The translations under genes and the position numbers were made by a program. 43,973 bases of DNA from Mycolicibacterium moriokaense. GTDB taxonomy: Bacteria; Actinomycetota; Actinomycetes; Mycobacteriales; Mycobacteriaceae. Numbering within the stretch: the stretch's first letter is position 1; every line of letters starts with the position of its first letter. Shown here in pieces: positions 8,459-17,143 of the stretch. The stretch is taken from positions 1-43,973 of the forward strand of contig NZ_QJJU01000035.1 in assembly GCF_003201655.1 (NCBI RefSeq), in the 5' to 3' direction. The notes beneath the pieces were generated by a model that had not been told where the DNA came from, did not search any database, and saw only the letters and a list, made by a program, of their open reading frames with translations.

Positions 8459-9337
8459 GTGCTTGACCCCCGCCAGCTCGAGTGCTTCATCGCCGTGGCT
8501 GAAGAACTCAATCTCAACCGGGCCGCCATCCGGTTGCACATGTCGCAGCCTCCGCTGACCCGCCGCATCCAGCGCCTCGAGCGTGAACTCGGCGTGGAGC
8601 TGTTCCGTCGAACTGCGGGTGGGATGGAACTCACGGAAGCCGGCACGGTGTTTCTCGAGCGCGCCTACCGCATCGTGGCGCTGTCCACGCGGGCCGTCGA
8701 GCGCACCCGGCTGGCCAGCGATGGCGAGATCGGTCATCTGTCGGTGGGCTACTACGATCCCGCGATCCTCAACGGCATACCAGAGCTGATCCGCGGATTT
8801 CTGGACCAACATCGCTACGTGACTGTCAGTTTCGAGTTGATCGCCAAACACAACCAGATCGACTATTTGCGCGACAAGGTGCTTCATGTCGGCTTCGGCC
8901 GCCACTATCCCGAGGAGCCGGGCATCGCCTGTCGCCCAGTGATATTCGAACCGCTGTATGTGGCGATGCTCCGCACCAGATCCCTGGACTGGCGCAGCCC
9001 AGCCGCAGTGGTCGACCTGCGCGACCAACCACTGATCGTCTACCCCGCGACGCGGCCGGAATTTGCCGACGAGGTCATCGACATGTGTATGCGCGCCGGA
9101 TTCACCCCACGGGTCGCGATCGAAGCCGAGGACGTCGTGTCGTGCCTTGCCTATGTCGCGCTGGGCACCGCGATCGCGGTGGTGCCCGAGTCGGCGACCA
9201 AGACCGTGCCCGACGGTGTCGTGTTCCTTCCGCTCACCGACGCGCCGCCGGCGGCCCTGTATTGCGCGCATCTGCTAGACAACTCGGCGCCGACGCTGCG
9301 CTTGTTCGTCGACTACCTCGACACCCGCGCCCCGTAG
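8459..9337 (+). CDS. LysR-family transcriptional regulator
   Basis: A 292-residue LysR-type regulator with the canonical N-terminal helix-turn-helix (DPRQLECFIAVAEELNLNRAA...SQPPLTRRIQRLE...GVELFRR) and a C-terminal periplasmic-binding-like effector domain. The GTG start has GGAG about 8 bases upstream. It points at metF and demethylase 2. The inverted repeats in the next intergenic region are the natural place to look for its operator. LysR proteins commonly activate aromatic-degradation genes on binding a pathway intermediate. Confidence 0.92.
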   Translation: MLDPRQLECFIAVAEELNLNRAAIRLHMSQPPLTRRIQRLERELGVELFRRTAGGMELTEAGTVFLERAYRIVALSTRAVERTRLASDGEIGHLSVGYYDPAILNGIPELIRGFLDQHRYVTVSFELIAKHNQIDYLRDKVLHVGFGRHYPEEPGIACRPVIFEPLYVAMLRTRSLDWRSPAAVVDLRDQPLIVYPATRPEFADEVIDMCMRAGFTPRVAIEAEDVVSCLAYVALGTAIAVVPESATKTVPDGVVFLPLTDAPPAALYCAHLLDNSAPTLRLFVDYLDTRAP

Positions 9338-9397
9338 GCATCCGCAAACCGGTCGGTCGAAATCTCGGGGGTCCGACGAGGGTTTTGCATGGGTATC

Positions 9398-9434
9398 ACC
9401 GGGGTTCAAATCCGGTATTGGACAACTTGCCAAT
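9398..9434. promoter_or_regulatory. adjacent inverted repeats upstream of metF
   Basis: Two perfect inverted repeats adjoin: ACCGG-N9-CCGGT (9398-9416) and ATTGG-N8-CCAAT (9417-9434). They lie in the ~300-base gap between the LysR gene and metF and are likely binding sites for the LysR or another regulator. The first looks superficially like a tRNA T-arm (GGTTCAAATCC), but no cloverleaf can be built. Confidence 0.5.
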
Positions 9435-9463
9435 GCTAAACGAGAGTTATCTCTAGCGCAGTT

Positions 9464-9475
9464 GTACTGCAGTAC
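9464..9475. promoter_or_regulatory. palindrome GTACTGCAGTAC upstream of metF
   Basis: A perfect 12-bp palindrome in the same intergenic region, about 160 bases before metF. A weaker GAATT-N4-AATTC repeat follows at 9540-9553. These and the repeats at 9398-9434 are all that I see in 9338-9636, which holds no credible gene. Confidence 0.35.
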
Positions 9476-9636
9476 CGGAGCTGATCACTCCGCAGCGTTG
9501 GCAACCGCCGGCTGACACCCAGCGGCATATACGTCCATCGAATTGAAGAATTCGCACCCAATGGGTCCGAATGTGGTCACTTGCTGCCCGGAATCGGTCT
9601 CACATCAGAATGCGCAGCACCGTTAGGAAGGTCCAA

Positions 9637-10482
9637 ATGACATTTCAGAGCGCAGCCACCACAGTGGAAGAATTGGTTACCTCAGCCAACATCGAAGTGA
9701 TACCGCTGCGCGGTGCTGACGAGAAAGCGCTGGCGATTCCCGCCGCGTCGACGATCACGATCACGTGCTCGCCCAAATTCGGTCTGGAGCGCACCCTCGA
9801 GCATGTGATCCGCGCCCGCGAATCCGGCCATCGAGTCGTTCCCCACCTGGCAGCGCGGATGGTCGAGGACGAAGCGCAACTGCGGCGTTTCCTGGGGATA
9901 TTGAGCTCGGTGGGTGTCGACGACCTCTACGTCATCGGTGGCGACGGCGCGGACCCGGTGGGCAAATACAGCGAGGCGCTCCACATCCTGGAGGCGATCC
10001 AGGAACTCGACCACGACCTGCAGCGCATCGGCGTGGGCTGCTACCCGGAGGGACACCCCAACATCGCCGACGACGCCCTCGTCGACGCATTGCAGCGCAA
10101 GCAGCCCTATGCCGACTACATGGTCAGCCAACTCTGCTTCGACGCCGGCACCTTCACCGGCTGGCTGCGCACGATGCGGGAGGCAGGAATCAGCCTGCCG
10201 GTGCGCGTCGGTGTCGCCGCCCCGCTGCAGACACGCAAACTCATCGAACTGTCCCTGAAAATCGGAGTGGGATCGTCGGTGAAATTCCTCACCAAACAAC
10301 ACGGATTCGTCGGCAACCTCTTACTCGGACGGTCGTATACGCCCGAGGCGCTTATCTCCCAAATTGTCAACGAAGCCGGATTCGACGAACTCGGCATCGA
10401 AGGACTGCATCTCTTCTCGTTCAATCAGATAGACCCCACCGTCGAATGGCAGCACCGAATCTCTGCGGCCGCCACCGCGTGA
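9637..10482 (+). CDS. metF: 5,10-methylenetetrahydrofolate reductase (MetF-like)
   Basis: A 281-residue TIM-barrel flavoprotein of the MetF family. Recognisable blocks are the core GVGCYPEGHPN, the QLCFDAGTF strand, and the FNQIDPT end. In biosynthesis MetF reduces methylene-THF to methyl-THF. In O-demethylation clusters such as that of LigM it is thought to run in reverse, oxidising the methyl-THF made by the demethylase. ATG at 9637 has AGGAAGG five bases upstream, which decides the start. Demethylase 2 follows by 67 bases. The sequence is rather divergent from biosynthetic MetF, in keeping with a dedicated catabolic role (inference). Confidence 0.88.
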   Translation: MTFQSAATTVEELVTSANIEVIPLRGADEKALAIPAASTITITCSPKFGLERTLEHVIRARESGHRVVPHLAARMVEDEAQLRRFLGILSSVGVDDLYVIGGDGADPVGKYSEALHILEAIQELDHDLQRIGVGCYPEGHPNIADDALVDALQRKQPYADYMVSQLCFDAGTFTGWLRTMREAGISLPVRVGVAAPLQTRKLIELSLKIGVGSSVKFLTKQHGFVGNLLLGRSYTPEALISQIVNEAGFDELGIEGLHLFSFNQIDPTVEWQHRISAAATA

Positions 10483-10549
10483 GCCCAAAAAACGTCGCGC
10501 GGCGAATCCACGGCGTCGACGCGGTACGTCTGAAGAAAGGAAAAGCACA

Positions 10550-11905
10550 ATGACGACCGAGAGCCTCGAGGACAAGATCCAGCGCCACGGCAACATCGCC
10601 GACATGCTGCGCAACGCACCGCAGGGTCCTTACGACTATCCGATGCGCAACGAGTACAGCAACTGGCGCGACGAACAGCTGGCATGGAAGCAGACATCGG
10701 TGCTCTACGACCAGTCATTCCACATGACCGACATCTACTTCCAGGGCCCCGACGTCAAGCGCCTGTTCTCGGACCTGGGAATCAACAGCTTCACCAACTT
10801 CGGTCGCAACAAGGCCAAGCAGTTCGTCGGCTGCAACTACGACGGTTACGTCATCGGCGATGCGATCCTGTTCGGGTTTGAAGATGACGAATACAGCCTC
10901 GTAGGTCGACCCGTGGCGCCGAACTGGGTGGCTTTCATGGCCGAAACCGGCGACTACGACGTCAAGGTCACACGTGACGAACGGGCGATCGACAACAAGG
11001 GCACACGGCTGACATTCCGATACAACCTGAACGGCCCCGCGACCGGGCGGATCCTAGAGAAGGCGGTCGGCGGCCCACTGCCCCGCATCAAGTTCTTCAA
11101 CATGGCCGAATTCGAGATCGCCGGTGTCCCGATCCGGGCTCTAAACCACACTATGGCCGGGCTTCCCGGCCAAGAGTTCACCGGTCTGGAGCTGATGGGG
11201 CCCTTTGACCAAGCCGACGTGGTTCGTCAAGCACTGCTGGCGGCCGGCAAAGACTTCGGGCTGCGAGAGGGCGGTGGACGGTCCTACCCGACGACCGCAG
11301 TCGAGGGAGGATGGATACCGTCGCCGGTGCCGGCCATCTACACCGGTGAGGCGATGAAACCGTTCCGGCAGTGGCTGCCTGCCAACGGTTTTGAAGCCAC
11401 CGCATCCATCGGTGGCAGCTTCTATTCCGACGATATCGAGGACTACTACGTCACACCGTGGGATCTCGGCTACGGACACATGGTGAAGTTCGACCACGAA
11501 TTCATCGGAAGCACAGCACTGGAGAAGCTCGCCGACCAGCCTCATCGTCGCAAGGTGTGGCTGCGTTGGAACAAGGACGACACAGCCGCGGTCATCGTCG
11601 ACAGCCTGTTCGGCAGCGGCGATCGACCCAAGTACCTGGACATTCCGGTGTCCAACTACGCCAGTGCGCCGCACGACAAGGTTCTCATCGGCGACGAGTT
11701 GGTCGGCTTCTCGGCCAATGCGGGCTACACGATGAATATCGGCGGCTGGGGTTCCATGGCGATGGTCGACGAAAAGCACGCCGTCGACGGGGCTGAGGTG
11801 CACATCGTCCTTGGCGAGGAAGGTGGCGGGTCGGCCAAGCCAACCGTCGAACGACACGTCCAACGCAGCATCCGCGCCACCCTGCACACCAAACCCGCGG
11901 GATGA
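10550..11905 (+). CDS. THF-dependent aryl O-demethylase 2 (LigM/DesA/GcvT-like)
   Basis: A 451-residue paralogue of the demethylase at 6353, clearly related throughout. Shared blocks are NEYSNWRDEQLAW, YDQSFHMTDIYFQGPDVKRLFS and EDYYVTPWDLGYGHMVKFDHEF, with the conserved His at about residue 58. Expected activity is methyl transfer from an aryl methyl ether to THF. Its place straight after metF suggests the two enzymes pass methyl-THF between them. AAGGAAA precedes the ATG. Differences in the substrate-facing first third suggest a different methoxyarene from demethylase 1 (inference). A strong hairpin follows the stop. Confidence 0.88.
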   Translation: MTTESLEDKIQRHGNIADMLRNAPQGPYDYPMRNEYSNWRDEQLAWKQTSVLYDQSFHMTDIYFQGPDVKRLFSDLGINSFTNFGRNKAKQFVGCNYDGYVIGDAILFGFEDDEYSLVGRPVAPNWVAFMAETGDYDVKVTRDERAIDNKGTRLTFRYNLNGPATGRILEKAVGGPLPRIKFFNMAEFEIAGVPIRALNHTMAGLPGQEFTGLELMGPFDQADVVRQALLAAGKDFGLREGGGRSYPTTAVEGGWIPSPVPAIYTGEAMKPFRQWLPANGFEATASIGGSFYSDDIEDYYVTPWDLGYGHMVKFDHEFIGSTALEKLADQPHRRKVWLRWNKDDTAAVIVDSLFGSGDRPKYLDIPVSNYASAPHDKVLIGDELVGFSANAGYTMNIGGWGSMAMVDEKHAVDGAEVHIVLGEEGGGSAKPTVERHVQRSIRATLHTKPAG

Positions 11906-11911
11906 CACGCT

Positions 11912-11956
11912 CCCGTCCTGCCGGAAGACCCCACCCTTCGGCACCGGCAGGACGGG
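11912..11956. terminator. 13-bp perfect stem-loop between demethylase 2 and folD
   Basis: CCCGTCCTGCCGG (11912-11924) pairs perfectly with CCGGCAGGACGGG (11944-11956) across a 19-base loop. It starts 6 bases after the demethylase stop. There is no T-run, so it may be a non-canonical mycobacterial terminator, an attenuator, or an mRNA-stabilising element that sets the demethylase:FolD ratio. Confidence 0.6.
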
Positions 11957-12019
11957 GTTCCAATCTCCCCTCCGCACATCGGCATTGAACGTCCTGAAAG
12001 GAATCGGTGCTCGCCCCCC

Positions 12020-12946
12020 ATGACCGCACAGGTAATTGACGGACGCAAACTCGCCGACGCGCTCAGGGCCACCGTCGCAGAGGAAGTATCGGCGCTGGCG
12101 CGAGACGGCATCGCCTGCCGTCTGGCCACTATCAGCGTCGGCGACGACGATCACGCCAAACTGTACGAACGCCGGATAGCCGCCACCGCGGCGGATTTGC
12201 GCGTCCGCCACACCCACGTCAGCCTTGCCCACGACGTCACACAGAGCGACGTGCTCGAGTCCATCACAGCTCTCAACGACGACCCGTCGATCAGCGCGAT
12301 CCTCATCCTGCGCCCGGTGCCAGACCGTCTTGATGAAGCCGTGATCTTCGCCAGCATCGCGCCGACAAAGGACGTCGACGGCGTGCACCCGGAAAACCTC
12401 GGATTGCTGGCCCTCGGTAGACCGCGGTTTGTGTCTCCGACCGCCGCGTCAGCGTTTCACGCCCTTGACGAATGGATCGATCAATCCGGCATCAACAGCC
12501 GGGATTTCTACCGTCACTCACTCGTCGTCGTGGTCGGGCGTTCTGCAAATGTCGGCAAACCTGCACTGCTTCTAGCGCTGCAGCGCCAGGCCGCCGCCGA
12601 GTCGGTCGACGAATGGGCCAGCCGCCACGGGCAACTCGGCTGGCATACCCGCCGCGCCGACGTCCTGATCGTCGCGGCTGGTTCGCCCGAACTGATCCGC
12701 GCCGAGCACGTCCGCGAGGGCACCGTGGTGATCGACGTCGGCATCAATGCGGTCCGCGACGAGACGGGGATGCACATCGTCGGCGATGTCGATTTCGCAC
12801 AGGTGCGATCGCGCGCCCGGGCCGTCACGCCGGTCCCCGGCGGTATCGGACCGCTGACCGATCTGTGGGTCATGCGCAACGCCGCAGTAGCTGCCCGGCT
12901 CAACTGCAGCCCGGTCTCGCTTTCTGCCGGCGTCGCAACTTCCTGA
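12020..12946 (+). CDS. folD: FolD-like methylene-THF dehydrogenase (catalytic Lys and Gln missing)
   Basis: A 308-residue FolD-family protein. FolD oxidises 5,10-methylene-THF to methenyl-THF and hydrolyses this to 10-formyl-THF. The fold is clear from KDVDGVHPENLG (117-128), VVVVGRSANVGKPALL and TPVPGGIGPLT. The catalytic Lys of the YxxxK motif (E. coli Lys54) is Ile53 here (YERRI), and the Gln of the VQLPLP motif (E. coli Gln98) is Leu97 (ILRPVP). The Tyr and the Asp (D120) remain. In known FolD enzymes the Lys is needed for cyclohydrolase activity, so this copy may be a dehydrogenase only, or may act on another folate or pterin (inference). It sits 10 bases before purU, and a canonical folD lies on the opposite strand. 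Confidence 0.8.
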   Translation: MTAQVIDGRKLADALRATVAEEVSALARDGIACRLATISVGDDDHAKLYERRIAATAADLRVRHTHVSLAHDVTQSDVLESITALNDDPSISAILILRPVPDRLDEAVIFASIAPTKDVDGVHPENLGLLALGRPRFVSPTAASAFHALDEWIDQSGINSRDFYRHSLVVVVGRSANVGKPALLLALQRQAAAESVDEWASRHGQLGWHTRRADVLIVAAGSPELIRAEHVREGTVVIDVGINAVRDETGMHIVGDVDFAQVRSRARAVTPVPGGIGPLTDLWVMRNAAVAARLNCSPVSLSAGVATS

Positions 12947-12956
12947 AGGGGCAACC

Positions 12957-13850
12957 ATGAATACGCCAAGCCCAACTCTGTACAACATGCACGCACCAAC
13001 CGGATTCGTGCTCACGTTGTCCTGTCCCGACCGGCCCGGAATCGTTTTCTCGCTGACTGAATTCCTGCTTATGCACGACTGCACGATCGTTGAATGCCAA
13101 CAGTTCATCGACCGCGACGCCGAGAAGTTCTTCATTCGGCTCCAATTCGAGGCGGCCTACGGCGCCGCCGTCGAATTGGACAGGCTGCGCGCCGATTTCG
13201 TCGATCTGGCACAGCGATTCGCGATGCAGTGGCGGATGCTGCACGCCTCGGATAAGCATCGCGTCTTGATCATGGCGAGCAAGTACGGTCACTGCCTCAA
13301 CGATCTGCTATTCCGCACAGACAACGGAGCCCTCAACATCGACGTCGTCGCCGTAGTGTCCAATCATCCCGATTTGGGCTGGATGGCGGACAACTACGGC
13401 ATTCCCTTCCACCATGTTCCCGTCTCAGCCGCGACACGAACAGAAGCAGAAGGGCGATTGCTCGAGTTGGTCGACGAGCTCGGCGTCGACCTAGTGGTCC
13501 TCGCCCGCTACATGCAGATCCTCTCCACCGACTTGTGCAAGCAACTGGAGGGCAGGGCGATCAACATCCACCACTCGATGCTGCCGAGTTTCAAAGGGGC
13601 GCGCCCGTATCACCAGGCATACTCGCGTGGCGTCAAAGTAGTCGGAGCCACAGCGCATTACGTCACCGAGGACCTCGACGAAGGGCCAATCATCGAGCAA
13701 GAGATCGCCCGCGTCGATCACTCCATGAGCGCCGCGGAAGTGACCATGCTCGGCCGGGACAACGAATGCCTAGCGCTGGCTCGCGCCGTCCGCTGGCACA
13801 CCGAGAACCGGATTCTGCTTGACGGGGCCAGGACGGTGGTCTTCCGATGA
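12957..13850 (+). CDS. purU: formyltetrahydrofolate deformylase
   Basis: A 297-residue protein: an N-terminal ACT domain (LTLSCPDRPGIVFSLTEFL, about 18-36) and a C-terminal formyltransferase-fold hydrolase with INIHHSMLPSF (catalytic Asn and His) and TAHYVTEDLDEGPIIEQ (catalytic Asp). It hydrolyses 10-formyl-THF to formate and THF. That is the last step needed to regenerate free THF for the demethylases and to export the methyl carbon as formate. AAGGGG precedes the ATG, 10 bases after FolD. THF-dependent dicamba demethylase clusters in sphingomonads also carry folD and purU, which supports the reading of the locus. Confidence 0.93.
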   Translation: MNTPSPTLYNMHAPTGFVLTLSCPDRPGIVFSLTEFLLMHDCTIVECQQFIDRDAEKFFIRLQFEAAYGAAVELDRLRADFVDLAQRFAMQWRMLHASDKHRVLIMASKYGHCLNDLLFRTDNGALNIDVVAVVSNHPDLGWMADNYGIPFHHVPVSAATRTEAEGRLLELVDELGVDLVVLARYMQILSTDLCKQLEGRAINIHHSMLPSFKGARPYHQAYSRGVKVVGATAHYVTEDLDEGPIIEQEIARVDHSMSAAEVTMLGRDNECLALARAVRWHTENRILLDGARTVVFR

Positions 13851-13875
13851 CTCGGCCCCACCCGAAATCGCGTCG

Positions 13876-15288
13876 GTGAACGCAATCCGACGATACGGTG
13901 CAACGCCGACCGCGGTTCGACCGGCGAGCGGCCGGAGCGTTCAAGGCAGCAGCCTTGCTTGGTCCGACCCAGTCAGCGCGACCGAGTACCTCGCCGGGCT
14001 GTCCGGTTATGAAGTATCCGGGGTGATCGATGACCCCGGCACGCGACGCATAACGGCGATCACCGACGGGCTGGGCGCACCGAACCGGCGGTTCCCCGCG
14101 ATACACGTCACCGGCACCAACGGCAAAGGCTCCACGTCAGCGATGACCACCAAACTGCTGCGCAGCCAGGGGCTGCGCGTCGGCACCTACACCAGTCCGC
14201 ATCTAGCCGACGTGACCGAGCGAATCACCATCGACGAGAACCCGGTCTCCGCCGAACAATTCGCCGGAGCGCTGGGCCGAGTGGCATGGATGTCTCGGCG
14301 GATCGGCGTGACACCAAGCTGGTTCGAGGCCGTTACCGCAGCGGCATTCGCCGTGTTTGCCGACGCCCGAGTCGATGCTGCCGTCGTCGAGGTGGGCATG
14401 CTCGGCCGCTGGGATGCCACCAACATCCTCGACAGCACCGTCGCCGTGGTCACCAACATCGATCTCGATCACACCGAATTCGCCGGACCCAGCCGGATGC
14501 ACATCGCCATGGAGAAGGCCGGCATCGTGCGGCCCGGAACGACGCTGGTGCTGGGTGAAACCGACCCCGAAGTCTTGCCCATCTTCCTGACCCAAAAGCC
14601 GGGTCGGCTCCTGCAACTGGGTGTGGACATCTCGGTGACGCGCCGACAACTTTCGGCCACGGGTTCCACCGTTGATCTGGCCACTCCGTGGGGTATTCAC
14701 CGCGCGGTACCAATCAATCTGCTCGGGGCGCACCAGACCCGCAACGCGGCCTTGGCGTTGGCGGCGGCCCAAGCGTTTCTCGAATCGCCCATCGACACCG
14801 CAGCAGTTCACCACGCACTGGGCTCGGTACACCTCGATGGACGGGCCGAAGTCGTGCGCAACGCCGAACCGGTCATCATCGTCGACGGCGCGCACAACGG
14901 TGCCGCCGCGCGCGCATTGCGTGACACGCTGGATGAGTACTTTCCAACCCCGAAACGCCGGGTATTGGTGTGCGCGGCGTCGGGCACTCGCGATCCTTCC
15001 GAAGTCCTCCGCGGTATTGGCGTCGAGGACTTCGACCTCGTCATCGCAACACAGGTGTATTCGACGAGTTCGGCGTCGGCAGAGTCGGTTGCAGCGGCCG
15101 CGCGCCGATACGGTACGCCCGCCATGGCCAACCCCGACGTCGGGATGGCACTGCTCAACGCCGTCACCTCTGCGGGTACCAACGGGCTGGTCGTCGTCAC
15201 CGGTTCGTTGTACCTGGTCGCGCCAGCCCGTGATGGCGTCGCCGCGCTCGCCCGACCGAGAACAGATGTGACAGAGCATGAGTCATGA
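13876..15288 (+). CDS. folC: folylpolyglutamate synthase / dihydrofolate synthase
   Basis: A Mur-ligase-type enzyme of about 470 residues. The P-loop is VTGTNGKGSTSAM, followed by TYTSPHLADVTERI, EVGMLGRWDATN, NIDLDHTEF and HQTRNAALALAA, all standard FolC blocks. It adds glutamates to THF, or glutamate to dihydropteroate, keeping folate in the cell and improving enzyme affinity. The start is uncertain: GTG at 13876 is used here, and TTG at 13819 would overlap purU. The stop overlaps folP by 11 bases. A second FolC inside a catabolic run, next to folP, suggests a dedicated folate supply. Confidence 0.9.
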   Translation: MNAIRRYGATPTAVRPASGRSVQGSSLAWSDPVSATEYLAGLSGYEVSGVIDDPGTRRITAITDGLGAPNRRFPAIHVTGTNGKGSTSAMTTKLLRSQGLRVGTYTSPHLADVTERITIDENPVSAEQFAGALGRVAWMSRRIGVTPSWFEAVTAAAFAVFADARVDAAVVEVGMLGRWDATNILDSTVAVVTNIDLDHTEFAGPSRMHIAMEKAGIVRPGTTLVLGETDPEVLPIFLTQKPGRLLQLGVDISVTRRQLSATGSTVDLATPWGIHRAVPINLLGAHQTRNAALALAAAQAFLESPIDTAAVHHALGSVHLDGRAEVVRNAEPVIIVDGAHNGAAARALRDTLDEYFPTPKRRVLVCAASGTRDPSEVLRGIGVEDFDLVIATQVYSTSSASAESVAAAARRYGTPAMANPDVGMALLNAVTSAGTNGLVVVTGSLYLVAPARDGVAALARPRTDVTEHES

Positions 15289-16213
15289 CGTCCGCTCTCC
15301 ACCCGCGAGCGTTGACCGCTCCGGCGTGCGGTCGGTGCGGCGACCCTTCGACGAGATGCTTGCAGCCTCCAGGGGAGGCGCCGGGCAGTCACAACGCTGC
15401 CTGGTCATGGGAGTCCTCAACGTCACACCCGACTCGTTCTCCGACGGCGGCCGCTATCACCACCTGGAGTCGGCGGTAGCACACGGACACGCCATGGTTC
15501 AGGCCGGAGCCGATGTCATCGACATCGGCGGTGAATCGACTCGGCCAGGAGCACAACGGATCTCCGCATCCGAAGAGCTGAGTCGGGTGATACCGGTGGT
15601 CCGCGAATTGGTGGCCTCCGGCATTCCGATCTGCATCGACACCATGCGCGCCGAAGTGGCAATCGCCTCGGTGTCGTTGGGCGTGCAGGTCATCAACGAC
15701 GTCAGCGGGGGCCTAGCGGACCCGGCGATGGCCCGCGCGGTCGCCGAGCTCGGCGTGCCATACGTGGCGATGCACTGGCGCGCACACAGCGCAGTGATGC
15801 AGGATCACGCACACTATGCCGGTGACGTCGTGGCGACGGTGGGCGATGAATTGGCTCGTCGGATCGACGCCCTCGTCGCAGCGGGGGTGGCCTTTGATCG
15901 CATCGTCGTCGATCCGGGCATCGGGTTCGCCAAAGACGCCGCCCACAATTGGGCGCTACTGAGTCGGCTACCCGAGCTCAGATCTCGCCTGCACAGGCCG
16001 ATACTTGTCGGTGCATCCCGAAAACGTTTCTTGCGCAGAGCCACTGGGGCCTCCGCCCTGGACGCCGCGACTGCATCCGTTTCCGCGCTGGCAGCTTTGG
16101 CAGGGGCGCAATGTGTCCGAGTCCACGATGTGGCAAGCAACCTGGCTGCGGTGCGAGTCGCCGAGAGCTGGGGGGCCCACGCTGCGCGAGCCGCCGATCA
16201 CCCTACGGGTTGA
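15278..16213 (+). CDS. folP: dihydropteroate synthase
   Basis: A 311-residue TIM-barrel enzyme with all the dihydropteroate synthase signatures: MGVLNVTPDSFSDGG (about 44-58), DIGGESTRPGA and VGASRKRFL near the end. It joins p-aminobenzoate to the pterin pyrophosphate in folate synthesis. An N-terminal extension of about 40 residues precedes the barrel. It overlaps folC at its start and the oppositely oriented folD at its end by 16 bases, so the two convergent operons meet tail to tail. No obvious terminator separates them. Confidence 0.92.
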   Translation: MSHDVRSPPASVDRSGVRSVRRPFDEMLAASRGGAGQSQRCLVMGVLNVTPDSFSDGGRYHHLESAVAHGHAMVQAGADVIDIGGESTRPGAQRISASEELSRVIPVVRELVASGIPICIDTMRAEVAIASVSLGVQVINDVSGGLADPAMARAVAELGVPYVAMHWRAHSAVMQDHAHYAGDVVATVGDELARRIDALVAAGVAFDRIVVDPGIGFAKDAAHNWALLSRLPELRSRLHRPILVGASRKRFLRRATGASALDAATASVSALAALAGAQCVRVHDVASNLAAVRVAESWGAHAARAADHPTG

Positions 16214-17076
16214 CCGGCCACAAGGCGCACCGTTTCACCGGCGGGAGCACCTGCGGCGTCTGCGGTTTGGGCCAATAGGACGGCGATCGTCATTGGCCCC
16301 ACACCGCCCGGTACGGGAGTGATCCACTGCGCGCGCTCACGCGCCGCACTGTACTCGACGTCACCGACGTTTCCGGAGTTGTAGCCGGCGTCGACAACGA
16401 CGGCGCCGCGCTTGATCCAACTTCCGCGAATCAGTTCGGGTTGACCCACCGCGGCGATGACGATGTCGGCGCGCCCCACCTGATCCGGCAGGTCCGCAGT
16501 GCGCGAGTGGCAGTAGGTGACGGTCGCGTTGCGTCGCAAGAGCAGCATCCCGACCGGCAGACCCAAGATGGGGCTGCGGCCGATCACCGCGGTATGCCGG
16601 CCGGCGATGGTGATGCCGTAAGCGTCGAGCAGCCGCAAAATACCTGAGGGAGTGCAGGATTCGTAACTGGGAAAGCCCAGGGCGGTTCCGGCGAAAGAGG
16701 CCGCGGTGACGCCATCGACGTCCTTGTGTGGTGCGATTGCTTCGAATGCGGCGCGCTCATCGATGTGACGCGGCACCGGGTGTTGCAGCAGGATGCCGTC
16801 CACGTCGTCGCTGTCGGACAGGGCATGCAGCTCGTCGATGAGCTGGTCGGTTGTGGTGGCAGCGTCAAGCTCCACGCGCAATGAACGGATCCCGATGTCG
16901 GCGCACCGGTTGGCCTTCATGCGCACGTAGGTTTGGGAGGCGGGATCGTCGCCGACGAGCACGGTGGCCAGGCACGGCACCTTTCCGGAAGAGGACCTGA
17001 GTAGTTCGACGCGGTGGGCAGTGTCCGTGAGCAGTTTGGACGCGACCAGCGCACCGTTCAGTTCGGAGGCAGACAT
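16198..17076 (-). CDS. folD: methylene-THF dehydrogenase/cyclohydrolase (canonical)
   Basis: A 292-residue FolD with the catalytic residues in place: YVRMK (Tyr and Lys), GILLQHPVP (Gln) and KDVDGV (Asp), plus TPVPGGVGPMT. It should carry out both steps from methylene-THF to 10-formyl-THF. ATG at 17076 is chosen because AAAGGGATGAG precedes it; the longer frame adds a basic, uncharacteristic leader. The family FHP after KDVDG is replaced by VTA, a small deviation. It is the last gene of the - strand operon, behind maleylacetate reductase, and complements the divergent FolD at 12020. Confidence 0.9.
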   Translation of the reverse strand: MSASELNGALVASKLLTDTAHRVELLRSSSGKVPCLATVLVGDDPASQTYVRMKANRCADIGIRSLRVELDAATTTDQLIDELHALSDSDDVDGILLQHPVPRHIDERAAFEAIAPHKDVDGVTAASFAGTALGFPSYESCTPSGILRLLDAYGITIAGRHTAVIGRSPILGLPVGMLLLRRNATVTYCHSRTADLPDQVGRADIVIAAVGQPELIRGSWIKRGAVVVDAGYNSGNVGDVEYSAARERAQWITPVPGGVGPMTIAVLLAQTADAAGAPAGETVRLVAGQPVG

Positions 17077-17143
17077 CTCATCCCTTTCTATCAACACCTG
17101 CGCACGGTCGCGGTCGCACCATGATGGCGGTGCGGCGGCCGCT

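Noticed and set aside
9391..9434. tRNA-like T-arm (GGTTCAAATCC) that might be a tRNA end or an attachment site
   Set aside because: The T-stem does not pair beyond two bases around the loop, there is no anticodon or acceptor stem, and no second copy that would mark an integration was seen. The inverted repeats explain the sequence better.
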